Notes under the pieces: generated by a model
Database searches by the model: none
Told to the model about the DNA's origin: nothing
What the model saw: only the letters and a program-made list of their open reading frames with translations
Source of the DNA: Aurantiochytrium sp. KH105
Lineage: Eukaryota; Sar; Bigyra; Thraustochytrida; Thraustochytriidae
Assembly: GCA_003116975.1 (NCBI GenBank)
Contig: BGKB01000038.1
Location: 186,001 to 250,000 of the forward strand
DNA: 64,000 nucleotides
Direction: 5' to 3'
Shown: one piece after another, positions 29,069 through 38,200 of the stretch
Layout: the number at the start of each line of letters is the position of its first letter
Numbering within the stretch: position 1 is the stretch's first letter
Position numbers and translations under genes: made by a program

Positions 29069-29971
29069 GTTGTGACACCTCACTCACGAGTTCGCGAGGA
29101 GATGAGTCGGCGTTTCGGTCGAGCACAGTCCGGGATCCCGACCCTTTTGCTTTTCTACTTTGATGTCAAGGGGGCAGGTGGGACCAAGCCCAAGCACAGC
29201 TTTTTGTCTCTGCTGGCCGCCGACGGTGGCAAGCTATCGATCGATTTCGGGGCGACGTATCTTCGTCTCCCGTGCGTAAAGAAGAGCGCAAGCCTCCTTT
29301 CCCGTTCCTCTCCGTCTCCAAACTCACCTTGTGCGTTCCCTTTGTGATCCTTTCGCTGCTTGTTTTTTCTGCCTTGCTGCTGCTGCTGCTGCTGCGCTGG
29401 AGACGCCGGCCTCGGGCCTGCTCGCGCAGCGCTCGCGGGCTCTTCGCGGGTGCGTCGCCTTCCTCAGCGAGCGCGAGATCCGACGAAGATAACAATGCCT
29501 GCCGCGCGTCCGTCCCGCCCGCAGCCGGCCGCTTGCGCAGGCGCGTCTCGCGGAAGGCGGGTATGCTCTGCGCCTTTCCCCCCGTCCCTCTCCGCGCCGC
29601 ACCGCGCCGCCCCGCCGCGCGTCGCCTCGCCTCGCGTCGCCTCGCCTCGCCTCGCGCAGCCGCTTCGTCGTTTGCTTTTTGCCTCGCGCTTTCCTCCTCT
29701 CTCTCTCTTTCCGCTTTCCTCCTGGCTGCGCCGCCGCGCCCCACATTTGTGCCGCTCAGGGCTGCCCGGAGGGCCGCAAATGTGGCCCCGGCGGCGGCCG
29801 CCGGCCGGGGAAGAAAGTGGCCCAAGCGGGATAGGCCGCTTCGGGAAGGGGTGGTCGCGGCTGGCGGCGGGACCCGGCGAGACCCCAGAACCGCAAGCCG
29901 CGCGGCCGCGACGAGCGAGAGCGGGCGGGCGAGCGGGCAGGGGAGAGGCGCGCAGGCCGCGGGCAGCGAAG
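29069..29971. other. Divergent gap of 0.9 kb
   Basis: Between the RanBD and RRS1 starts. It is very GC-rich after about 29400, with GCTGCTGCTG near 29378-29393 and CGCCTCG-type repeats near 29620-29660. The RRS1 frame stays open upstream to 29360, but without a good early ATG, so I treat it as 5' leader. Confidence 0.5.
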
Positions 29972-31231
29972 ATGGCGCGCAAGGCGTCCAGGACGCCCGC
30001 CAAGCGCGCAGGCAAGAAGAAGGCGGCGGCGAGCAAGCTTGCCGCCGCTGAGAAGGAGGAGCAGGCCAAGGCGCTCCTGCTCCAGCAAAAGCTCGAGGAG
30101 CTCGAGAAGGAGGCGGAGGACGACGTAGACATGGAGGACGACGACGAGGAGGAGGGCGAGGAGGAGGAGGGAAAGGTCGAAGTGAAAGTAGAAGAAGACG
30201 AAGAAGCAGATGAGCAGCAGGAGCAAGATGGTGCCGCCAATCGGTTCGAAGACTCCTCTGGCGAGGAGGAAGAAGACGAAGAGGAAAGCGACGACGACGA
30301 CGACGATGACGACGACGACGAAGAGGATGGTGAGCCTGGATCGCTCCAAAATGGCAAGCGCAACGGTCTCGCGACCGCCAGTAAGGCTTTCACCTCGGAC
30401 CTTGGCCACGTGGCCGCCTTCAACACGACCCCATTGGATCCCTCCAAGGCGAGCAGCAACGCTTATTTGCGTGACATGGCACTTCAAAACCTCAAGCTCA
30501 TGTTCCACGACCTCATGGAGCTCCCCGGTGTGGAGGGCAGCAAGGTCCTCAAGGAGCTCCCTCAGCCACAATTCAAGTTGCCGCGCCACAAGCCCATCCC
30601 CAAACCTAAGCCGGAAACCCGATGGGAAAAGTACGCGCGTGAGAACAACATCGAGAAGCGCAAGCGTGAGCGCATGATCTGGGACGAAGCGAAACAAGAG
30701 TGGGCTCCGCGCTGGGGCTTCAACCGCGCGAACGACGACCAGCACGACTGGCTCATTGAGGTCAAGGACAACGAGGACCCGGACACTGATAAATTCTCCG
30801 AGCGACGCAACGCCAAGAAGCTGCGCGTGCTCAACAACCGTAAAAAGTTCCTGCGCAACAAGGCTGAAGCCGATCAGAAGCAGAGCGTCCACGAAGTCGA
30901 GAACCTTAACGTGAGCGGGGCCCGTAGTGGGTCGTCCAAGCGCGGAAAGAGCAAGGTGATGAATCGGTTGGCGACCGCGCAAGTTTCGACTGCATCGCTT
31001 GGACGCTTTGACGCTACCATGGAGGGCGAGCCTGCGCGCCAGCTCAAGGTGAGCAAGAAGCGAAAGTTTGAGCCTGTCGAATCCACCCGGGATGCTGATC
31101 GCGACAAGAAGATTCTCTCGAAGCTGTTGGGTAAACACATTGGTGGCGATTCTTCTGCGGAGCAGTCCTCGTCCAAGTCGGCAAAGAAACGCGCGGCCAA
31201 GGGCCGTGGCAAGAAGAAGGGGCGCAATTGA
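29972..31231 (+). CDS. RRS1: Ribosome biogenesis regulatory protein RRS1
   Basis: RRS1 acts in the nucleolus with RPF2 to bring the 5S RNP into the pre-60S particle. The 419-residue form starts at the ATG at 29972 (MARKASRTPAKRAGKKKAAA). The N-terminus is Lys-rich, then residues 48-122 are almost all Asp/Glu. The conserved core is at about 162-295: NAYLRDMALQNLKLMFHDL, then LPRHKPIPKPKPETRWEKYA and MIWDEAKQEWAPRWGFNRA, which match the family signature closely. The tail is basic (KKRAAKGRGKKKGRN). The acidic region makes it longer than yeast Rrs1 (203). Confidence 0.95.
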   Translation: MARKASRTPAKRAGKKKAAASKLAAAEKEEQAKALLLQQKLEELEKEAEDDVDMEDDDEEEGEEEEGKVEVKVEEDEEADEQQEQDGAANRFEDSSGEEEEDEEESDDDDDDDDDDEEDGEPGSLQNGKRNGLATASKAFTSDLGHVAAFNTTPLDPSKASSNAYLRDMALQNLKLMFHDLMELPGVEGSKVLKELPQPQFKLPRHKPIPKPKPETRWEKYARENNIEKRKRERMIWDEAKQEWAPRWGFNRANDDQHDWLIEVKDNEDPDTDKFSERRNAKKLRVLNNRKKFLRNKAEADQKQSVHEVENLNVSGARSGSSKRGKSKVMNRLATAQVSTASLGRFDATMEGEPARQLKVSKKRKFEPVESTRDADRDKKILSKLLGKHIGGDSSAEQSSSKSAKKRAAKGRGKKKGRN

Positions 31232-31629
31232 GTTGTAGCTGACGAGAGCTTCGAGACAAGATAGCAGAATACTCACCTTTATGTACTTCAGAGTGACGGA
31301 TGTTTTTGGCCTTTTATCTGCTTTTCATGATTGAATGACTATTTGAGCGATTTCATCGATATCATTGATTTCATCGATCCATCGCTTGGTTTAATTTCGT
31401 TGTCTCGGTTTGCCCCGACGCAGCCCCTCTTTTCCCAAGAAATAAAACCAGAACAATAACAAAAGATCAGCTCACTTTCTTGTTGTTTGACGCCTCATGC
31501 TCGCGTAGTACATGCGATGTCGTGGACATCATCATAGTCATTGGAATCTAGGACCTAGGCCTAGCGTGTGCTTAACTTCCACCTCCACCTTGCCCTTTTC
31601 TGGCGCGACAGGGTCCATTTGCCGGCTCA
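31232..31629. other. Convergent gap of 0.4 kb
   Basis: Between the RRS1 and TTL-like stops. AT-rich, with GATTTCATCGAT repeats near 31350-31380 and an AATAAA at about 31440 that could serve RRS1. No gene. Confidence 0.45.
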
Positions 31630-33972
31630 TTACCTTGCCTTCTCGTCTGATGATGAGAGGACCTCTTCGAGGTGCATCAGAATGTCGTGAAGTGCCAATC
31701 GCGTCGGATTGCGCTTCTGCTGCACGAGAAATGCAGAGTGAATGTCGTGGTTCTCGCGGTTCGGGTAGACCTTTTGCCAGCCGCCGAGCGAACGCCGCTC
31801 CTTGTAGTAGTCCAAGAGATACTCCCACTCTACCTTGGTGAGTTCACTGAGCATCTCCCTATCAATGTCCTTGAGCGCAACAAGCAGGTCATCTGCAATG
31901 GAGGATTCTGTGCCAAACAGCATGGCCACCATGTCAGACATCATGCGCATCTTCGTAATGGAATAATGATCGGACTTGTCGCTAGACAGCTTCATGCTGG
32001 GCTGACCATTGACTTCAATGACGCGCGGATTCATCTTGTCGTCAACAATGAGATCAACGCCCATAATTTGGAAGCAGTTCGGGCACGTGCTTTCCGAGTG
32101 GCTACTATAGTATCGGCGCCATTCCTGCTCGGCACTGAGCATGACGATCGAAATTGCAGTCTGTGCGCGCTTAAAGAGTGCCTCGTAGTCCTGGCCAGAC
32201 TTGGTCAGGTAGTTGCGAAGGTCCTCGAACGCCCACGTAATCTCCGTCACGTTCTGGTTGACATACTTTTTGTTCACCGAGGTATTGGTGAGATACTGCG
32301 AACGTTTGCCGCCCTTGCGAGCATGCGGGTCGTAGGCGCTCGAAGCAAAGCGGACGATACCACGCTCAAACACATAGGCACGCATCGGCACTGTCGAGGT
32401 GACGAGAACGTAGGTCCGAATGTCCCACTTGCGGTTCTGAATAAGATGCGGGTTGCCCAGGTAATTTTGCACAATGTGCGTCTTGAGGCGGATCTTGCTC
32501 AGCTCCTTCTCACCATCGACCACTGTGATGCCCTTGCCACCACCCATGGTGAGAGGCTTGACGATGAAGGAGGCGTCTGGATGCTGCTGCGCGTACTCCT
32601 TGGCAGAGGACCACTCGCTAGGGAAGAGCCAGCAATGAAAGGTGTAGTCCGCGAACATGGCCTCACCTTGGGTCCCTTGCGAGATTGTTTTGCAAAAGCT
32701 ATCTTTGCTCCAAAGCACAGCGCGCAAGCCAAGGACGCGATTGATGCGCTGGTATCGGTGCACCTTGGACAGTCCCGTGGACGAAAAGCAATCATCATTC
32801 TTGAGCGCAAGACAGATCAGAACGGGATGCTCGTCGGCAGCCAGAGACTTGACTGGCATCGGGCCCTCCTTCTTGCGACGTTCCATTTGAAAACCTGCTG
32901 GCTCGAAGCCTCGCGCATACGTTTCTTGATCGCGGTTCACATACGTTTTTGTGCCCCAAACAAAGACAGACTTGCCACTGGCGTGCGCCCAAAACGAAAT
33001 TTCTTTCTCAATGCGGCGCACCTCGTTGGCGTATTGCTGTACATCGCCCTTGACGACCACAGAACGTTTGGGGGCCGATTTGACAACGGATTTGTGATCG
33101 CTTGCGTGGCTTGGCGAAGCGTGACTAGCTTCTGGCTCCGGTTCATCGTTCGCGTCACTCTCGGGCTCCACGGCATAATAATCCGGCTCGTGAACCTCGG
33201 TTCCGGTAATTGTTTCCGAGCTCGAGTCGCGGACCACCTCGCGAAGTCGTTTCGTCTCCTTTTCTTCCCACATGAGCTGGTCTCGGACGCGCGAGCGCCA
33301 CTCTGCCTCGGACGCCTTGCTTGCATCGTTTTGCGCCACATTGTCAAGCTCCTGGAGTTCGGCATCCCACTTTTCAATTTGTTGCTGCAGCTTTTCAGCA
33401 AACTCGAGTTCCTCTTCGTCCATGTCGGAGGTGTCGGTAAGCTGATCAGGCTGATGGAGGACTTCAAAGGAGAAACGCGTATCGGCGGGCAAGAGACTCT
33501 TGTCCATATTTTTGCGAATGTCCTCGAGCTTCATTTCGAGCAATGCTGTCTCGAGGAACTTTACGCGCGCTTCCTCGGCGGCCTTCTTCTTCTCTTCCTC
33601 AAAGGCCGCGAGGCTTTCGGGCGATTCCTCGGCGCCTGCGTCAGACGCAGACTCGTCCACATCGCTCGGATCCTCGTCGCCGTCGTCGGGCATTTCTTCC
33701 TCCTCGCCGCCACCTTCGCTGTCTTCATCGCCATCACCATCTCCGTCGCTGCCGTCCTTGTTGCTACCGCTCGACTCAGCTCTGGCCACAGAGGTATCCA
33801 TGGAAGCGAAGCTTCCCAGTGGATTGAGCACGACACCTGGCAAAGTTTGTTCCTGCCGCCTCAGGTTGTCGTGCAGGTCATGGTAAATCTGCGTGTTCGC
33901 TCCAAAATTGAAGGTGAACACCAGGATTGTGATGCCCAGGAGATACAGGTAGTCGAGCCGTGATAGGTTCAT
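31630..33972 (-). CDS. Tubulin-tyrosine-ligase-like protein with N-terminal membrane anchor
   Basis: This 780-residue ATP-grasp ligase of the TTL family adds an amino acid to a carboxyl group on its target, usually tubulin. The catalytic part covers about 375-690: KPLTMGGGKGI near 475, RKWDIRTYVLV near 510, and DLIVDDKMNPRVIEVNGQPS near 640-660. These match the ATP-binding and metal-binding motifs. Residues 8-26 form one hydrophobic segment right after MNLSRLD, a likely signal anchor. A long acidic, low-complexity region (about 60-115) and a coiled coil follow. The anchor would put the enzyme on or inside the secretory pathway, odd for a tubulin modifier. The ATG at 33972 is clear. Confidence 0.88.
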   Translation of the reverse strand: MNLSRLDYLYLLGITILVFTFNFGANTQIYHDLHDNLRRQEQTLPGVVLNPLGSFASMDTSVARAESSGSNKDGSDGDGDGDEDSEGGGEEEEMPDDGDEDPSDVDESASDAGAEESPESLAAFEEEKKKAAEEARVKFLETALLEMKLEDIRKNMDKSLLPADTRFSFEVLHQPDQLTDTSDMDEEELEFAEKLQQQIEKWDAELQELDNVAQNDASKASEAEWRSRVRDQLMWEEKETKRLREVVRDSSSETITGTEVHEPDYYAVEPESDANDEPEPEASHASPSHASDHKSVVKSAPKRSVVVKGDVQQYANEVRRIEKEISFWAHASGKSVFVWGTKTYVNRDQETYARGFEPAGFQMERRKKEGPMPVKSLAADEHPVLICLALKNDDCFSSTGLSKVHRYQRINRVLGLRAVLWSKDSFCKTISQGTQGEAMFADYTFHCWLFPSEWSSAKEYAQQHPDASFIVKPLTMGGGKGITVVDGEKELSKIRLKTHIVQNYLGNPHLIQNRKWDIRTYVLVTSTVPMRAYVFERGIVRFASSAYDPHARKGGKRSQYLTNTSVNKKYVNQNVTEITWAFEDLRNYLTKSGQDYEALFKRAQTAISIVMLSAEQEWRRYYSSHSESTCPNCFQIMGVDLIVDDKMNPRVIEVNGQPSMKLSSDKSDHYSITKMRMMSDMVAMLFGTESSIADDLLVALKDIDREMLSELTKVEWEYLLDYYKERRSLGGWQKVYPNRENHDIHSAFLVQQKRNPTRLALHDILMHLEEVLSSSDEKAR

Positions 33973-35239
33973 CTTTCTTCTGCCAAGAGCTTGCTTGCCG
34001 AGTCAATTCGAGACGACGTGGCCAGGGTATTTATTCTATGAGCTTGCAGAGTCACGCACCCTCGAGGGCTCACTCAGACCCTCCGGACGCTATTATGTGA
34101 TGCAAAGCAATTTGACGTTGGTCTCCGCACTGCTCTGCCACGCAAGCCCGCGCGCAAAGCTCGCTTGCTTGCTCGTTTGCTCGTCTGTCTACCTGACTGT
34201 CGGGGCGCGGCTGGCCAGCCGGTCTTTCCCAGGCGCTATGATCTTCACCCTGGTGGCCGGGTCACGCCGCACCGGCCCTCTTGCCCAGGAGCGTCCACCT
34301 CCGTGCCGCCCGGAGATCTGGCCTGGCGGCGCGTCTCGGGGGCTGGCGTCGCGAGGCGCGCGCGCCGCGGTCTCCCGGCCTCTCTGCGCGGCTCCCCGCC
34401 CGCGGGCTGCGTCGGCGCGGCCCCGACCCGTGCGAGCCGACGTTGATGGAATGACTCCGCGTGGTCTGGCCGTCCTCGGCGCGGCGCGTCTGCATCTTTT
34501 GGGGCGATTAGCGCGCTTGGAATCTTTGGAACGGACCGGGTCAGGCCTCTCTCTTCTCGCATCCTGGCCTCCTGGCCTCTTTCATCAACCTGCAGATGGC
34601 CGGCAAGGGAAGGGAAGGGAAGGGAAGGGAAGGAGAGGATGGAGGCTGTTTTGCCAGTGCAGCTAACCTGCTCTGATCAGGAGAGGAGTGAACAAAGCGA
34701 ACATCGAAAAGCGTGCCTGCGAGAAATTCTTGGGCCTATGGTCAAAACGAGTGGTATAGCCATGGCTAATGCGAGCGGTGCGGATCCATCGTCCAGACGC
34801 AGGTCTTCTCTTCGGTCATGATGATTATTTACTCCAAAGCACTGATCATGCCCACACAACTCAGCTCTCTTGTTTTCAACTTCACGAGGCAATCTGCTGC
34901 TAGCTCGCTTGCTCGTTCGCTCGCTCGGTCTACTAGCCCGCCCTTTGTAGCTAGCTATACTGGAAGAGAGAATAACCGCCGTCAAAGTCAAAGGCGGGAA
35001 AAAAGCAAAATCATCAAACTGCCGCCGATCAACCAAGCAAAGGGTCCAAACACTGTCCCTCGCGCATCGCTCCGTTCGTTTGGCAGTCGAGAGCGAGGAG
35101 CGCACACGCGCAAGGCGCGGCTCGCGCGTGCGACACTCGCACAGTAGCTCTCGCTTGCTCGCTCAGTCTTGTTCGCCGCGTGTCTCTACCTGGCGTGTGA
35201 TCACACTCGTTGCGCGCGAGAACTGCAAACATAGACATC
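33973..35239. other. 1.3-kb divergent intergenic region
   Basis: Between the TTL-like and WDR90 starts. It includes a GC-rich block at 34200-34450, a GGGAA array at 34604-34634 and CTCGCTTGCT-like pyrimidine-rich words. Open frames here look like composition artefacts. Confidence 0.5.
34604..34634. repeat. (GGGAA)n repeat
   Basis: Six tandem GGGAA units. The plus strand has at least four GGG runs with short spacers and could form a G-quadruplex. Confidence 0.9.
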
Positions 35240-38200
35240 ATGGCGACAGCGTCGAGCATCTGGCAGCGACCGTTCGTGGACGTATTCAAGCTCGTGGGGC
35301 TGAGCACCGGGTCGTGGGCAAACTGCGAGCGTGAAGGAAATGTGAAGCAAACGCTGGACAAAACCATTGGAAAGAATGTCGTGCGCATCACAGGTGCCGT
35401 CGCCACGGCAAACAAGCTTGTAATTCCTGGCAAGCAACATCAAGCAGGACTTGGCCTGACGGGAAGCTTCGTGTACGTTCAAGTGCGCCCTTTGCCGCAC
35501 CAACTCTTTACGATTATTGTGGAGGTCCTGTGTAAGGACGGAAGCGCCACGCGCATTACTTTGAGCAACATGTTTCGTGTGCCATCACGGCGCGGGGCCC
35601 GCATCCTGGTCCCGCTCGATCTGGCCGACGATTGGTACACCATCGGCCTCGACGTTCCTTTTCTCTTGGAGCGCTTCAAGGACCCGGCGCGACCCAGCGA
35701 GTACTGGTGTTTAAAGAGTATTTCCGTCTTTGCAGGTGTCCAGATTCGCAACGTGTTCACAGCAGAGACGCCGTACCGTTCCACGCCCGATCTTGCCGAT
35801 GATAGCGAGATGGCCAACTTGGAGGCTCTGCCCACTGCGCTGCAAATGTCCAGGTCAAACCCGAATCTCGTCATTTGGGCTCCCGCCGTACCGCACAACA
35901 TCTCGTACTCTTCGGCAACTTCGGTCCCACTGCGCTCTCTGGCGGCTGGCTCGGGTGGCAGCTTGCCTTCGCCAGGCTTGTCCTCGACCTCTTCTCCAGC
36001 CCCATCTCTCACGGAAGAGTCTAAAGCCGCATCCTCGTTTACTTCTCTTCATGGGGCCCGCGACGGGCCGCGCAAGAAGTCCTCCGGGGACAAGACGAGC
36101 CGCCAACGGGCCTCGCGCAAGCCATCGGAAAATGACTCGCACAAAGGGAACGCGGTGGCGTCCGCTGACGACTCTCCAGCGGCGACTCCATCATCTCTTG
36201 CATCCTCGAAGCGATTCCCTACTGCCCCCCCTCCGCCGCCGAAACATCTTCCCGCGCTGGTAGAGACCTCGGCGCTTGAAAGGGCTCCTGGTGCGACCTC
36301 GCAGAAACCCCAACGTCCTGCTCCAGTGCCATCAGTTCCTGCGCTACGCCCAGACCCCGTCATGAAGCTGCATACCTACGTAGGACATTCGTATGCGCTG
36401 GAAAGCGCAAGACCACTCTGGTCCGGCGATGGGAAACACATTATCTATGCCAGTGCGAGCAATATCATCATGGGCAATGTAGAAAACCCGCATCGCCAGC
36501 AGCGCATTCTCCTTGGTCATACCGCGCGAGTGAATTGCCTCGCACTGGATCCAGAAGGGTCGATGCTCGCCTCGAGCCAAGAGGGACGCAACCCGGTCAT
36601 TCGACTCTGGAACACGACCTCGTGCAAGTGCATTTCTGTGATTGCAGCCAGCTCCGGGGGCGGGCTACGGTCCTTAGACTTTAGCGCCGACGGGAGTTTT
36701 CTCTGCGCCGTTGGCCGAGATGAGCACAACCGCACGCAAATCTACGTGTGGAAAGTCTCTGGCCTCCAATCCAATGCGAGTGGCCGGGCGACTATGTCCA
36801 CTGCAAGTATGACTACAGTGCAACAGGGCAGCGCCCAAGACTCGCGGATCTCGCTTGTGGCGCGTCAAACGTCAGAATTTGACATTGTTCGCATTCGCTT
36901 CTCGCCGTACGACTCTTTCCAACTCGTGTCGTGCGGCCGCGAGAACATTCGGTTCTGGCGGATTCGCAATCGGCACATGTCTGGCACACCGGTAGTCCTC
37001 AACGAATTTGCGCGCAAGGCGGTATTTTCCGATTTGGCCTTTGAGAGCGATTTTGGGAGTGCAACCGCGGGAAGCAGCGCGATTGGAGGTGGAACGACCT
37101 CGTTTGACAAGCGGGTCTTTGTTGCGACCAATCTTGGAACTGTCGCAGCTGTGCACTACGAGCGGCGCACGGTCCTCTGCATTTACCGTCTGCACGATGG
37201 GCCCATTCACGCACTTACCGTGAATGAGGGTTTCTGCGTGACAGCGTCTGAGGATCAGCACGTCCGCGTGTGGCCTTTGGACTTTGCAGATTTCTTTCTC
37301 GAGGCACGCCACGAATCTCCCGTTGGTGCGGTCGATGTCTCGCCTGATGGCCTCAAGATTCTCACGAGTTCGACAGCAGGGGTTCTTGGCGTGCTGGACG
37401 TGGCAACGCACTCGCATACGGTCAAGCTTCGCGCTCATGGGAGCACGGTCTCGTGTGTGAGCTTTCGAGCTGGCCCACACGGCGAAAATGAGATGGCCTC
37501 TGCATCTTCGGACGGAACAGTTCGTGTGTGGTCCGTGCCCGGATGTGAGCAAATGTACGAGTTCCGGTCCGACGAAGACGAGGCGCTGTGCTGCGCGTAC
37601 CACCCAGACAAGAATCAGAATCTGCTGATTTGCGGATACAAGTCCGGAACTCTGCGTGTCTTTGATGTGCAAGGCACGGCTCTGGTTTACGAGTACAAGC
37701 AACACACCGCCGCCGCGCGGGGCGTCGGCATGCACCCAGAAGGCATTTGTGCCATCACGCTCAGCGAAGACGGCCATCTCTGCGTATATGATAGCGCCGA
37801 GTACTTTCAACCGACCAAAATGATTGCCCTTGAGGACGGCGTCGCACCGGCGTCGAGCAAGACGGAAGCTAGACGATGGACGCCAAAGTGTCTCGCCATG
37901 GACCCACGCGGCAGGCTTGCCGCGGCCGTGCACCCGTTTCGACCTGAAATCGTACTGGTCGCGACCGACTCGCAGCGCCAGCTCGTGGACTTTGAGATTG
38001 TCCTGCGTATCAAGCGCACTGCTAACTCGTCACGAACCAGCGGTCGTTTGCCTCTTTTCGAGGCGATTATCTTTTCCTCGAGCGGCGAGGAAATTTTCGC
38101 AACGACGACCGACAATCGCATTGTCAAGTACCGCATCTTACATGGGGCGGAGCAAGGCTGGGACGCCATGCTGGTGCGCGATGCTCATTCGATGCACCCG

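Noticed and set aside
29756..31276. 506-codon minus-strand frame opposite RRS1
   Set aside because: Its long Val/Leu runs are the reverse complement of the Asp/Glu codons of RRS1.
31672..33963. 763-codon open frame on the plus strand opposite the TTL-like gene
   Set aside because: It mirrors the codon periodicity of the real gene. The translation has no domain, and the minus-strand frame has clear TTL motifs.
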